Virus record (IMG/VR): IMGVR_UViG_3300033145_000547 | Coordinates: 1 to 44,282 of that record | DNA from: a virus | Strand: one strand, 5' to 3' | DNA length: 44,282 nt | In this document: one piece after another, positions 1 to 6,741 of the stretch | Layout of the letters: each line of letters opens with the position of its first letter | Numbering within the stretch: the first letter of the stretch is position 1 | Position numbers and translations under genes: made by a program | Notes under the pieces: generated by a model | The model's input: the letters and a program-made list of their open reading frames with translations, nothing else | What the model was told of the DNA's origin: nothing | Databases searched by the model: none

Positions 1-114
1 GGGCGGAACCATCTGGGGCGGAACCATCTGGGGCGGAACCATCAGGGGCGGAACCATCGAGGGCGGAACCATCAGGGGCGGAACCATCAGGGGCGGAACC
101 ATCAGGGGCGGAAC
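1..114. other. Terminal overlap: identical to 44169-44282
   Basis: Bases 1-114 match 44169-44282 exactly, including the order of variable triplets (W W R E R R R, then the start of the next unit). Merging the two copies keeps the reading frame and joins the N-terminal and C-terminal halves of one gene. The simplest reading is a circular, or circularly permuted, genome of about 44,168 bp whose assembly broke in the repeat. Because the array also has internal higher-order similarity (W W R E R occurs three times), the true copy number could be larger. Confidence 0.8.
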
Positions 115-119
115 CATCG
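1..119 (+). repeat. 15-bp tandem repeat, left end (coding GGTIx)
   Basis: Eight units of GGCGGAACCATC plus a variable triplet (TGG, AGG or GAG, with GAA in the last unit) fill this stretch. The twelve constant bases are the same in every unit. All variation is confined to the fifth codon. Confidence 0.95.
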
Positions 120-304
120 AATACATTGTCACGAATCTCCAATATCAAATCACGATCAATCTAACGGATTCAAGCGCACAAATCGGATGTTTTCACAAAC
201 CTCTATCGGATTGGCTCGATGTCACGCTCGAAGGTGCTGTCGAAATGGGGTTGGATAAAAAAAACTTTGAGCCGATTCGCGATCTGTTGGAGAAATTTGT
301 ATAG
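1..304 (+). CDS. C-terminal part of GGTIx-repeat protein (gene continues from the right end of the window)
   Basis: The frame is open from base 2. It encodes eight GGTIx pentapeptides (x = W, W, R, E, R, R, R, E) and then a non-repetitive domain of about 60 residues beginning YIVTNLQYQITINLTD and ending DLLEKFV before the TAG at 302-304. The repeats have five-residue periodicity with one branched aliphatic residue per unit, as in pentapeptide-repeat right-handed beta helices, although the motif here is G-T-I-x-G rather than A-(D/N)-L-x-x. Joined to the start at 43846 through the 114-bp terminal overlap, the whole protein is 208 residues. I do not recognise the C-terminal domain. A structural, fibre-like or DNA-mimic role would be inference only. 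Confidence 0.8.
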   Translation, partial: GGTIWGGTIWGGTIRGGTIEGGTIRGGTIRGGTIRGGTIEYIVTNLQYQITINLTDSSAQIGCFHKPLSDWLDVTLEGAVEMGLDKKNFEPIRDLLEKFV

Positions 305-343
305 TCGTTGTGTCGAGGTATCGAATATGAAAGGAGGTGAAAT

Positions 344-541
344 ATGAAAAAGGCAACTATAAATAGAATAGGGGTTATCCAACAGAATAAAACGGGGAAG
401 ATAGCTATTTCCGGGTGGGAATTTGATTGTCGTAATGATGTACCCTTTTATTCCATAGCTGATCCATTTGATGGCAAAGATCGCGTATGTGGTTTTACGG
501 TTGAAGAGCTACAAAGAATAGCAGCTTATCAAAGAAATTGA
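344..541 (+). CDS. Hypothetical protein, 65 aa
   Basis: This short protein starts MKKATINRIGVIQQ behind a strong ribosome-binding site (AAAGGAGGTGAAAT) placed directly before the ATG. It is soluble-looking, with a beta-rich first half (KIAISGWEFDC) and a short helical C-terminus (TVEELQRIAAYQRN). It belongs to the rightward small-gene cluster that runs through the contig ends, 39 bp after the repeat protein. No family is recognised. Confidence 0.75.
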   Translation: MKKATINRIGVIQQNKTGKIAISGWEFDCRNDVPFYSIADPFDGKDRVCGFTVEELQRIAAYQRN

Positions 542-556
542 GAAAGGAAAATATTG

Positions 557-670
557 ATGGACGATATGACCTTTTTGTTGTTACTTATTTTGTTATCATG
601 CTGGAATAGGTCTTCAAAATTATCCAAAATAGAAGATGAATTAAAATGGATTAGACGAAAGATCAAATAG
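557..670 (+). CDS. Small membrane protein, 37 aa
   Basis: The reading frame MDDMTFLLLLILLSCWNRSS... has one hydrophobic segment at residues 4-15, followed by a basic, helical tail ending in WIRRKIK. An AGAAAGGA motif precedes the start at normal spacing, and the fourth codon is a second possible ATG. It sits between two genes with clear ribosome-binding sites in the same direction, which supports it as a real small gene. The function is unknown. Short single-pass proteins of this kind in phages are often lysis or host-interaction factors, but nothing here proves that. Confidence 0.6.
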   Translation: MDDMTFLLLLILLSCWNRSSKLSKIEDELKWIRRKIK

Positions 671-704
671 CCTCAACTGATTCTGAACGAAAGGAGGTGT
701 GAAT

Positions 705-1052
705 ATGCCTATTATCAAGACAGAAGACTGGGAAAAATACATCGAAGCCAACAAAGACCCATACGGCAAAGCGTGCGTAGACACAGCGCGAGAAGTAATG
801 AGATTGCTCGACGAACAAGATGATTTTGATACTCATACGATCATCTGCGATGCTGATAAAAATATCGGCGCGGGTAGCATAACCGGATTCATGGCCGGAG
901 CCGTTGCGAGTATGGTTTCTCGATGCCACAGTCGCGGGGAAGAATTCCGCAAAAAGTGGAATGTCGATAACCAAATAAGCGATGAAGGCGAAACGGCTAA
1001 CGAAAGCGGCGGCACTCTCAATCCTGCATTGCTAACGGTTGAAATGAAATAG
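705..1052 (+). CDS. Hypothetical protein, 115 aa
   Basis: The start at the ATG MPIIKTEDWEKYIEANKDPYG is chosen because AAGGAGGTGTGAAT lies directly upstream. A GTG six bases earlier would sit inside that site. The first half is helical and charged. A glycine-rich stretch, NIGAGSITGFMAGAVASMV, follows at about residues 49-67 and could be buried or nucleotide-contacting, but no motif is definite. This is the last gene of the rightward cluster and is followed by the terminator at 1106-1132. No family is recognised. Confidence 0.75.
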   Translation: MPIIKTEDWEKYIEANKDPYGKACVDTAREVMRLLDEQDDFDTHTIICDADKNIGAGSITGFMAGAVASMVSRCHSRGEEFRKKWNVDNQISDEGETANESGGTLNPALLTVEMK

Positions 1053-1105
1053 CCCTCAAGCCCTCTATTCCACATAAGCCCTGCGCTCCGGCGTCCGGGC
1101 ACTGC

Positions 1106-1132
1106 GCCGCTCGAAAGGGCGGCTTTTCTTTT
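1106..1132 (+). terminator. Intrinsic terminator ending the rightward small-gene cluster
   Basis: GCCGCTC (1106-1112), a GAAA tetraloop and GGGCGGC (1117-1123) form a 7-bp GC-rich stem with one wobble pair, followed by TTTTCTTTT. It lies 54 bp after the last rightward stop codon and faces the end of the leftward operon at 1248. Confidence 0.85.
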
Positions 1133-1247
1133 CTGCGCGGGTAACGGCTTACACGCTTTTGATCGCTCTAATTGAGGATTGTGGGGCGCAAGAAACGTAT
1201 CGAGGGCATGCTTTGGACACTGCATTATTATTTTTCCCCGATCCTGA

Positions 1248-1766
1248 TTATTGTTGGCAAAGTTCATCACCACATTCACAGGCGTGTTTACATTTTGTTA
1301 CGTCTGGGGCAAATGACACTCCATCCTCATAGCGTACTCCCTGATCGCTACTATAGATTGGTTCTGTTGAACATTCATCGTAATAATACGGAGTTCCGCA
1401 TTGTTCGCAAATTAAATTAGGCGGATACAACAGCTTGTTGTGTCCTAATTTATACATGGCAATTCCATTAACCGCTCTCCGCCGCTCCGCCTTAGTAATA
1501 TTTTCCGGCTCTGTAGACACGTAATATGGATCGCAAACAAACTCACCCGCACAGTGATAGCCAGGGGCTTTCTCAGCCGTGCAACCGTGAAAATAAATCT
1601 TCCACGCCAACCAGCGGATAGCCTTCACTCTCGTATGAAACCATTTTGCCGAACCGCCAAATTCTGCATGATACATCGGCTTTGTTCGTCGCTCAATGTG
1701 ATATGCAGTTACTGGAAGATCGCTGTCCAAAAAGTGCGTTTCGCCGTGAATGTTTCTGTTTTTCAC
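1248..1766 (-). CDS. Cys-rich hypothetical protein, 172 aa
   Basis: This is the last gene of the leftward accessory operon. The C-terminal third carries clustered cysteines: CEQCGTPYYYDEC and then CKHACECGDELC, which suggests bound metal. I place the start at a GTG whose bases overlap the upstream stop (GTGA), with a G-rich SD about 8 bases before it. An ATG nine bases further upstream (MGKVKNRN) is the alternative. The N-terminal half has aromatic-rich segments such as KWFHTRVKAIRWLAWKIYFHG. No family is recognised. Confidence 0.7.
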   Translation of the reverse strand: MKNRNIHGETHFLDSDLPVTAYHIERRTKPMYHAEFGGSAKWFHTRVKAIRWLAWKIYFHGCTAEKAPGYHCAGEFVCDPYYVSTEPENITKAERRRAVNGIAMYKLGHNKLLYPPNLICEQCGTPYYYDECSTEPIYSSDQGVRYEDGVSFAPDVTKCKHACECGDELCQQ

Positions 1767-2272
1767 TTTTCCCATCCCTCGATCAATGCGCCGACCTTCG
1801 CGGCCAGCTTCTTGTAATCATTGTACAGCACAAGCTCCACATGCACATGCGGGAATAGTTTCGCCATGCGCTTCAGTTTCGTTTTTGATTTCGCGTCCAT
1901 GTAGCCTTTGGTTTCGACGTACCAAGTGTAGCAATCATTATCCCACACTTTGAAATCCGGCTTGTATGATGTCGTGCCTTTCGTGTGTTTCGGCCTGAAA
2001 TCGAACGCTTTCGGCTGGTATTCAAAGCCCAATATTTCGCCTTTGAGATCGAGCCAATGCAGATACCGGTAATAATTCGCTTCCATTTTGTTCGGAAAAT
2101 TAATCTCGACGCCGCCGATGGTGCGCTTCTTCCACTTGCAGCGGTTCCATGCCCGCGCTTCCTTTGCCGCTGAGTCCATGCGATTCTCCGCTGTGCCGCA
2201 TTTCGGGCACGTCGGGGTATCGGGATATCGGAAGCGTTCCCCGCAGTGCTGGCACGTCGCGTTATCGGTCAT
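1763..2272 (-). CDS. DUF1064-type PD-(D/E)XK nuclease-like protein with N-terminal zinc ribbon
   Basis: Residues 1-26 form a four-cysteine zinc ribbon (CQHCGERF...CPKCG). From about residue 58 the protein follows the DUF1064 pattern: NKMEANYYRYLHWL, then a GEILGFEYQPKAFDF segment, then YKPDFKVWDND and VETKGYMDAKSKTKLK. This gives the E, D and ExK arrangement of the restriction-endonuclease fold. DUF1064 proteins are common in phages and are thought to be nucleases acting in recombination or junction processing. The start overlaps the stop of the preceding 53-aa gene (ATGA). Family assignment is good, but biochemical activity is inferred. Confidence 0.75.
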   Translation of the reverse strand: MTDNATCQHCGERFRYPDTPTCPKCGTAENRMDSAAKEARAWNRCKWKKRTIGGVEINFPNKMEANYYRYLHWLDLKGEILGFEYQPKAFDFRPKHTKGTTSYKPDFKVWDNDCYTWYVETKGYMDAKSKTKLKRMAKLFPHVHVELVLYNDYKKLAAKVGALIEGWEK

Positions 2273-2430
2273 TTTTCTTTCATCCCCACGTAGCTAACAA
2301 CTTTCGTATCCTCGTCGCCGTCGCACAATTCTAAAACCTGATCGCGGAGAGTGTCGGTGTGGCAATAAATATCCCACGTTACGGCTGAGAGATATTCAAG
2401 AAATAGATTTAGCAGTGATAGATTAGTCAT
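2269..2430 (-). CDS. Hypothetical protein, 53 aa
   Basis: The frame starts MTNLSLLNLFLEYLSAVTWD and ends VVSYVGMKEK. AAAAGGAGCGAAATGA precedes the ATG, and the stop overlaps the start of the nuclease gene as ATGA, a sign of coupled translation. It is acidic in the middle (LCDGDEDTK). No homologue is recognised. The 80 bp upstream (2431-2510) show no gene or clear signal. Confidence 0.65.
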   Translation of the reverse strand: MTNLSLLNLFLEYLSAVTWDIYCHTDTLRDQVLELCDGDEDTKVVSYVGMKEK

Positions 2431-2510
2431 TCATTTCGCTCCTTTTGGGTTTTTATTCCCGAATTTTGACCGTTTACCAATCTTGAAAATCCTACTAACA
2501 CAAACCGTTT

Positions 2511-2852
2511 TTAGCCCTCATTGGGATCACTTTGGGGTTTTATTGGGTTTTCCCCAATGTTAGAATCTCCCCGCTTCCCCGCGTCGAGCGCGGCAAGCTT
2601 TTGTCTAACATCTCCGAGATAAGCACTTTCAACTTTTCCAACTTTGATAGTTGTCGAAAGATCAATTCTCTTAATTAGCAATTTCGCCGCCTCCGCGACC
2701 TCGCGCAGCTTCGCGTTCTCCGCTTCGAGCCCGGCGATATAATTCCCCGCGCAATCCTCGTTACAGAAGAACAGCGTTCCGATAAACAGCCCTTCCACGT
2801 AGTCGGTATCTACTGGTCTCTCGCAGCTATTACACATCATCATGCTCATCAT
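2511..2852 (-). CDS. Zinc-finger and coiled-coil hypothetical protein, 113 aa
   Basis: The N-terminus holds a likely metal site, CNSCERP at residues 7-13 with FFCNEDC near residues 28-34, a spacing typical of small treble-clef or zinc-ribbon domains. A predicted coiled coil follows (GLEAENAKLREVAEAAKLLIKRI), then a charged tail that looks disordered. The start lies in an ATGATGAGC run preceded by AAAGGGGCGGTGA. Its first 23 bases overlap the preceding DnaJ-like zinc-finger gene. No specific family is assigned. Confidence 0.7.
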   Translation of the reverse strand: MMSMMMCNSCERPVDTDYVEGLFIGTLFFCNEDCAGNYIAGLEAENAKLREVAEAAKLLIKRIDLSTTIKVGKVESAYLGDVRQKLAALDAGKRGDSNIGENPIKPQSDPNEG

Positions 2853-2988
2853 TCACCGCCCCTTTCGACTCCCCGATCTCCCCGGTGCCGCCGCAGCGTT
2901 CGCACCATCGCCGATCATATTCTAAAAGTTCCTCATTCCAGACGCGCGCATAGCCGGTGCCGCCGCAATCAGGGCATTTCTTTTTCAT
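2830..2988 (-). CDS. DnaJ-type zinc-finger microprotein, 52 aa
   Basis: The sequence has two CxxCGGTG knuckles, CPDCGGTG at residues 5-12 and CERCGGTG at 29-36. These are the pair that forms one zinc site in the DnaJ central domain. The protein has no J domain. AAAGGAGAAGCC precedes the ATG. The 3' end overlaps the next gene by 23 bp in another frame. Standalone proteins of this type are common in phages; the role is unknown. Confidence 0.75.
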   Translation of the reverse strand: MKKKCPDCGGTGYARVWNEELLEYDRRWCERCGGTGEIGESKGAVNDEHDDV

Positions 2989-3000
2989 GGCTTCTCCTTT

Positions 3001-3234
3001 TTAATCCTCTAACAAGATTCTCTTTTTCCCGTCATTATATCCCGCTACATATCGACGGCAATCTGTCCGCAACATTAATTCCACTCGCGGATCATTGTCT
3101 TCCAAATCGGTGTTTGTAAAAACGTATTCCGCTATGTCGCAGAATTCGGTCATTGTGAATTCTTCGCTTCCGATTCTTATAATATCTGGAACGTCGTGTG
3201 ATTTAATATACGTTCCGTTAATTTCTATGCTCAT
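3001..3234 (-). CDS. Hypothetical protein, 77 aa
   Basis: Starts MSIEINGTYIKSHDVPDIIRI with GAAAGGGAGGAACG upstream. The start overlaps the stop of the ASCH gene (ATGA). It is acidic overall, with DLEDNDPRVELMLRTDCRRYVAGYNDGKKRI in two helix-like stretches. No family is recognised. Confidence 0.7.
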   Translation of the reverse strand: MSIEINGTYIKSHDVPDIIRIGSEEFTMTEFCDIAEYVFTNTDLEDNDPRVELMLRTDCRRYVAGYNDGKKRILLED

Positions 3235-4145
3235 CGTTCCTCCCTTTCAAGCGTCGCCGCCACGACCCAGGGATTATCATTGACATGCAGCGGCTTGCCC
3301 TTCCATATTGTCAACGAGGCCGCGCCTTCTTCCCATCGTCCTATAAAATCCGCCACGGTCCCCGGCCAAGTGGTTTTTACAAAATCCCTTAAGCTCCACG
3401 GCCAGCACTGATAGCTGACGATCTCGCCGCCCTTTCTCATCGGGCGCGGAGCCGCATAGATGGAGTTCCAGAGTTTGCTAAATTCAAGGGCACCGCTTAC
3501 CCCCTCGGCGCGTGCATCATTACCGCTAATCTCCTGTACCCGCTGCACCCGCACGTCTGTAACGCGCAACCATAGCCGCGCAAGCTTTTTAGGCATGTAG
3601 ATCGAGGGAATTCTTTTGCTGAAAACAGCACTGTATCTTTTTAATATTGTATTCCCGGTTCCGGGAATAATTTTTATTTCCGCGTCATTGTCTGAAAAAC
3701 TCAGTTTGAACCCTTTTATCATTGAGGAAAATGCGGTTGTCGTTCTCGGTGAAGCATACTCCGATTTGTAGTCAGGCCACGGCCAACACGCCTCTTCTGA
3801 AAAAACCTCATAAACATCGTTTTCGTTTCGGCGAGCATAATATTCACCGCAATCGCTTACCCAAACTGTCTCTCGCACATAGACAGAATCGCCGATGCGG
3901 AGGGGGAGTTGCCCCCGGTTTGGGAGTTCAAATATTCTGTTGAATGTTATATCCTCTGAAACTTTTTCGGGGTACTGAAACGCCCATCCTTCACCCTCGT
4001 AACAATCTAACGTATCGTATATCGGCCATGCGCCTGGAGGCGGCTGCGGCTTCAGCGGTCTCCGATCCTGTGTCTGGCGCCCGTCCAGTATCGCGCGGAC
4101 TACATCATCCTTGAAACAGCGTCCTATCTCTCGCGGTTTGGTCAT
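3231..4145 (-). CDS. Phage ASCH-domain-like protein, 304 aa
   Basis: The sequence follows the phage ASCH pattern. An N-terminal element with VRAILDGRQTQDRRPLKPQ comes first, then a GDSVYVRETVWV segment (about residues 85-96), then LWLRVTDVRVQRVQEISGNDARAEG (about 190-214). The end is DNPWVVAATLE. ASCH domains are PUA-like folds thought to bind RNA or modified nucleotides. The RETVW and DVRVxRLQxIS motifs are the usual hallmarks. The central stretch around residues 110-185 is longer than in many relatives. It is coupled to both neighbours by 4-base overlaps. The substrate is not known. Confidence 0.75.
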   Translation of the reverse strand: MTKPREIGRCFKDDVVRAILDGRQTQDRRPLKPQPPPGAWPIYDTLDCYEGEGWAFQYPEKVSEDITFNRIFELPNRGQLPLRIGDSVYVRETVWVSDCGEYYARRNENDVYEVFSEEACWPWPDYKSEYASPRTTTAFSSMIKGFKLSFSDNDAEIKIIPGTGNTILKRYSAVFSKRIPSIYMPKKLARLWLRVTDVRVQRVQEISGNDARAEGVSGALEFSKLWNSIYAAPRPMRKGGEIVSYQCWPWSLRDFVKTTWPGTVADFIGRWEEGAASLTIWKGKPLHVNDNPWVVAATLEREER

Positions 4146-4360
4146 GGTCGGCCTCCTTTATCATCAAACCCTTTTAGATAAAACTCTGATTCAATAAAAT
4201 CCACGTTCGCCAGCCCGGTCATTTCAAAGTCCTCTATGATCTCCGGCTTGAATTCTATTTCCTTCCCGTTCTTGAACAAGTGCAAATCGGCAAGCGGTGT
4301 GCTGTTTATCCCCCGTCGTAATCCCTGCATGATTTTGAATGTTTCAAGATCAAGATTCAC
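4142..4360 (-). CDS. Hypothetical protein, 72 aa
   Basis: The start is a GTG preceded by AAAAAAGGAGGCCAACC, giving MNLDLETFKIMQGLRRG. The protein is acidic and mixed alpha/beta (EIEFKPEIIEDFEMTGL). The stop overlaps the ASCH start (ATGA), and the start overlaps the end of the gene before it. No family is recognised. Confidence 0.65.
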   Translation of the reverse strand: MNLDLETFKIMQGLRRGINSTPLADLHLFKNGKEIEFKPEIIEDFEMTGLANVDFIESEFYLKGFDDKGGRP

Positions 4361-4550
4361 GGTTGGCCTCCTTTTTTACCCGCTTAATCTCAACAGTGAC
4401 CGCATAACAGCTGTTGAAACAATACACTGTTCCTTCCGATTCGGCTCCCCTGCAAACTCGGTGGTTTGGGACCGTGCACAATAGCGCTTCTTGCTCCAAC
4501 AAGTCCATAAGTTTTTCTTCGTTTATGTCCGTATAAAATGTCTTTTTCAT
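4350..4550 (-). CDS. Cys-containing hypothetical protein, 66 aa
   Basis: The start is set at MKKTFYTDINEEKLMDLL, because GAAGGAGGCGGGGAA lies just before this ATG and it overlaps the upstream stop (ATGA). A longer frame exists upstream but lies entirely within the DUF1643 gene. Four cysteines (residues 25, 33, 44 and 48) could bind metal or form disulfides. The tail is basic (EIKRVKKEANRES). No family is recognised. Confidence 0.65.
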   Translation of the reverse strand: MKKTFYTDINEEKLMDLLEQEALLCTVPNHRVCRGAESEGTVYCFNSCYAVTVEIKRVKKEANRES

Positions 4551-5062
4551 TTCCCCGCCTCCTTCGCTTTCCCACAACCAAAGCTCTCGATCTTGACATT
4601 CTTTGGCAAATATAACGGATGTCGCGGGTGTCCTTCTTTTGTTTTCCCCAAACATATGGGTTGATGATATCTTTGTATTATTTGCAACACATCTTTAGAT
4701 CGGCACGTCGCCTGCTTAAAAGCACCCCACGCAACAACAACCGTTTCTGCTCTTTGTGCCGTCAGTTCAATCTCGCGATCGTTGCAAGTACCCACGGGAA
4801 GAACTGTAGATTCAAGCACTGTCGGATCGGGAGTGATTAAGGCAAAAAGATTTACAACTTCCAATGAACCATATCCCCAACGTTGCGCAAAGCCAACACA
4901 TCTTCTTATCGTAGGATCGTCTTTTGAAGCATTTGCCGTACTCGGATTAAGCATTACAAAACATACCATCTTTTTACGAACATCCCATATTCTGCTTAGT
5001 GAATATCTATACTCATTGCCGTTTTCCAAAATAATATCTGCCTTTCCGGCAAGCCAGCTCAT
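4547..5062 (-). CDS. DUF1643 family protein, 171 aa
   Basis: The sequence matches the DUF1643 pattern throughout. RYSLSRIWD is followed by VCFVMLNPSTANASKDDPTIRRCVGFAQRWGYGSLEVVNLFAL (about residues 34-75), then VVVAWGAF (about 108-115), then LGLTK-like LGKTKEGHPRHPLYLP near the end. The family is widespread in bacteria and phages and its biochemical role is unsettled. It is coupled to its neighbours by ATGA overlaps on both sides, so it is translated as part of the accessory operon. Confidence 0.85.
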   Translation of the reverse strand: MSWLAGKADIILENGNEYRYSLSRIWDVRKKMVCFVMLNPSTANASKDDPTIRRCVGFAQRWGYGSLEVVNLFALITPDPTVLESTVLPVGTCNDREIELTAQRAETVVVAWGAFKQATCRSKDVLQIIQRYHQPICLGKTKEGHPRHPLYLPKNVKIESFGCGKAKEAGK

Positions 5063-5265
5063 TCTCCCGCCTCCTTCCTTTCAACCTCATCGCAAATCTT
5101 ACGCGCATCCTCAACGCCAATCACCTCGGTTATGAAGCGGTACAAGGCGGGGAGATCGCGTTCGATGACAGGCACATTATCAGTTCTATAATTGTAACTA
5201 CTGATATAAAGTATTCCGTTTTTGAAAATCATCGTAAGGTCTTTAAGCCGTCTCGTTTTCTTCAT
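5059..5265 (-). CDS. Hypothetical protein, 68 aa
   Basis: The frame begins MKKTRRLKDLTMIFKNGILYI with AAAGGAGAAACCGAACG upstream. It has a short beta segment, then helical segments (LPALYRFITEVIGVEDARKICDEVERKE). It overlaps DUF1643 by four bases and the gene before it by 23 bases. No family is recognised. Confidence 0.65.
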   Translation of the reverse strand: MKKTRRLKDLTMIFKNGILYISSYNYRTDNVPVIERDLPALYRFITEVIGVEDARKICDEVERKEAGE

Positions 5266-5584
5266 CGTTCGGTTTCTCCTTTGCTATCTGTTTCGCCGCT
5301 TCACGCTTGGCGTGGTCTGTCCAGCAGTCGATTCGCTTTTCCTCTTCTGGGCAATCATCTTTATCAAAACAGCCCGGACATATCAGGTTGTTATTATTTG
5401 CAAGTCGTTCTGCCAGCACCCGCAACGCCGCTTTTGATTCCGCGAGTTGGGCTTCGAGGCGGACAATCTCAGGTTTGAGAATATCGAGTGCCATTTTTGC
5501 GCCTTTTCGTATTAAACTGCTCCAAAGCCGATCTTTTATAATAGACCGTTCAACCTTTTCGATCTGCTGATTCTGTTTCATCAT
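5243..5584 (-). CDS. Coiled-coil protein with a Cys pair, 113 aa
   Basis: A long helix with heptad-like character (ILKPEIVRLEAQLAESKAALRVLAERL) occupies about residues 35-62. It is followed by LICPGCFDKDDC...CWTDH, a possible small metal site, and a charged tail ending NDEENETA. The first ATG pair has a GAGG motif close by. An internal ATG (MALDILKPEI) with AAGG eight bases upstream is an alternative start. The overlap with the next gene is 23 bp. No family is recognised. Confidence 0.65.
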   Translation of the reverse strand: MMKQNQQIEKVERSIIKDRLWSSLIRKGAKMALDILKPEIVRLEAQLAESKAALRVLAERLANNNNLICPGCFDKDDCPEEEKRIDCWTDHAKREAAKQIAKEKPNDEENETA

Positions 5585-5602
5585 CGGCCTCGCTTTCGCT
5601 TT

Positions 5603-5668
5603 CTATGGGTGGGCAAGGAATCGAACCTTGCTTTCTCGGCCCACACTTCGCCGTCCCCCGCCCGTCAT
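5603..5668 (-). CDS. Possible 21-aa basic microprotein
   Basis: MTGGGRRSVGRESKVRFLAHP follows GAGGAGGAGGCGCA, a strong ribosome-binding site, and its ATG overlaps the stop of the 36-aa frame before it (CAATGA). The antisense of its 3' half resembles a tRNA T-arm (GGTTCGATTCC), which I judge coincidental. Coding is possible but rests only on initiation signals. Confidence 0.4.
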   Translation of the reverse strand: MTGGGRRSVGRESKVRFLAHP

Positions 5669-5775
5669 TGCGCCTCCTCCTCGGTTTTACCGGGTATCAC
5701 CAGCGCTCTAAGCGGCCACCCTTGTGCCCCGGTCACTCCACGAACCGGGGCTTCAAACTCTGTAAGGTTTCGCAT
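5665..5775 (-). CDS. Possible 36-aa protein
   Basis: The frame MRNLTEFEAPVRGVTGAQGW... ends TEEEAQ and follows GAAAGGAGTTG with the ATG overlapping the stop of the 73-aa gene (TGATG). Its message contains a perfect 8-bp inverted repeat GCCCCGGT/ACCGGGGC (5726-5733 and 5744-5751) that could slow or modulate translation. It fills what would otherwise be a 175-bp gap in a dense operon. No homologue is recognised. Confidence 0.5.
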   Translation of the reverse strand: MRNLTEFEAPVRGVTGAQGWPLRALVIPGKTEEEAQ

Positions 5776-5996
5776 CAACTCCTTTCGGCTTCACTTCTTT
5801 GTTCTTCGTCATTGTCTTTCAACATTGCTTTAGCAATAAGATAGCGTACAAGCGCAGCTTTGGTCGTGCCGTTTTTAACACAGGACTCAGTTATCCATTC
5901 GTTCTGTGCCACCGTTAATTCAATATGCACAGCACCTCTCGGCTTGGCCTGTAATAGCTGCCTATCTTCTAAAGGAATTTTCAACTCAATCACCAC
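5775..5996 (-). CDS. Ribbon-helix-helix-like regulator candidate, 73 aa
   Basis: Residues about 22-60 read AVHIELTVAQNEWITESCVKNG followed by TTKAALVRYLIAKAML, a short beta strand followed by two helices with a turn. This is the layout of Arc/MetJ/CopG ribbon-helix-helix repressors, which bind DNA as dimers through the strand. The start is uncertain: GTG codons at 5996 and 5993 or a TTG slightly downstream all lie near a GAAGGG motif. Assignment is by pattern only, and the targets are unknown. Confidence 0.55.
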   Translation of the reverse strand: MVIELKIPLEDRQLLQAKPRGAVHIELTVAQNEWITESCVKNGTTKAALVRYLIAKAMLKDNDEEQRSEAERS

Positions 5997-6189
5997 CCTT
6001 CACAAACTTCGGATTTTTGCAAATCCCCTCGCTTTTTCTCTTCGCCATCGCATCGCAGTCTTTTTTGCCGTCTCTTCCAACGCGATAACCTTTCATAAAA
6101 TTGGAATCAATAGCTTGCGATAACGACGGCCTTATGCCCTCGCGCCCCATTTCCTCCGCATAAGATTGTTCGTCTTCTTCCCATCCCAT
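5986..6189 (-). CDS. Hypothetical protein, 67 aa
   Basis: Starts MGWEEDEQSYAEEMGREGIRP, preceded by TTAGAGGCTAATT. The first half is acidic and helical; the second half is basic (GYRVGRDGKKDCDAMAKRKSEG). It overlaps the RHH candidate by 11 bases. No family is recognised. Confidence 0.6.
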   Translation of the reverse strand: MGWEEDEQSYAEEMGREGIRPSLSQAIDSNFMKGYRVGRDGKKDCDAMAKRKSEGICKNPKFVKGGD

Positions 6190-6204
6190 AATTAGCCTCT
6201 AATC

Positions 6205-6741
6205 TTAATTGAACGGATCATTGTCATCAAGTTCCGGCTCTGGGTCTGGTGGCCGCGCCGCCGTGATCTCATCAATCTTTTTAACGAGAGAATTGATCTG
6301 TTTCCATTTCAGCTTTTTGGTGTTATCAACACCGGCGAACTTGATAAGAAATTGTTTTATCCTGTTGTTATCATAGTCCAAGCCCTTGAGTTTTGCATAA
6401 ACCAGCTTTTGCTGCTTTTCCGAAGCCATATCGCCACCAGGTGACGGGGACGACTGCGCCGGTTGTCCGCCAGATGGGGCTGCTGTCTCCGCAGACGGCG
6501 GTTTAGCTATCTGCTTATGCTCCGGTATGTCTGTTCCTTCAAACGGGTCTGAATTAACGTCGCCTTTCTCTCGGTCACGGTCAATTTGGGCCGCTATCGC
6601 GTTGTGGGCGTGTGCCAGTGCCTTTTCCAACGATTCTTCGATCGTTTCGCCATTTACATCACCCTCGACAATAACTTCATACTCCCTGTTGGCAAAAACA
6701 CCCGTCGGGATTAGCTCCCTCACTCTCGCCTTGATCTTCAT
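6205..6741 (-). CDS. Putative ssDNA-metabolism protein with SSB-like acidic C-terminal tip, 178 aa
   Basis: The N-terminal 55 residues form a mixed domain (MKIKARVRELIPTG...HAHNAIAAQI). A Pro/Ser/Ala-rich linker follows (about 75-102), then a helical module MASEKQQKLVYAKLKGLDYD...WKQINSLVKKID. That module is like the one often found at the C-terminus of phage recombination or ssDNA-annealing proteins. The last residues, PELDDNDPFN, resemble the acidic SSB tip that ends in DDDIPF. A strong AAAGGAGGAAGAAAAAA precedes the ATG. The role in DNA metabolism is inferred from these features, not from a firm family match. Confidence 0.55.
   Translation of the reverse strand: MKIKARVRELIPTGVFANREYEVIVEGDVNGETIEESLEKALAHAHNAIAAQIDRDREKGDVNSDPFEGTDIPEHKQIAKPPSAETAAPSGGQPAQSSPSPGGDMASEKQQKLVYAKLKGLDYDNNRIKQFLIKFAGVDNTKKLKWKQINSLVKKIDEITAARPPDPEPELDDNDPFN

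Noticed and set aside
1-120. CRISPR-like regular repeats at the contig ends
   Set aside because: Units are contiguous 15-mers without spacers and are in frame with a protein.
5607-5721. tRNA-like 3' end on the minus strand (GGTTCGATTCC with CCCACCC) and a distant GGGTGG
   Set aside because: The span would be 115 nt, and the D-arm and a regular anticodon arm are missing. Two small frames with strong ribosome-binding sites fit the region better.
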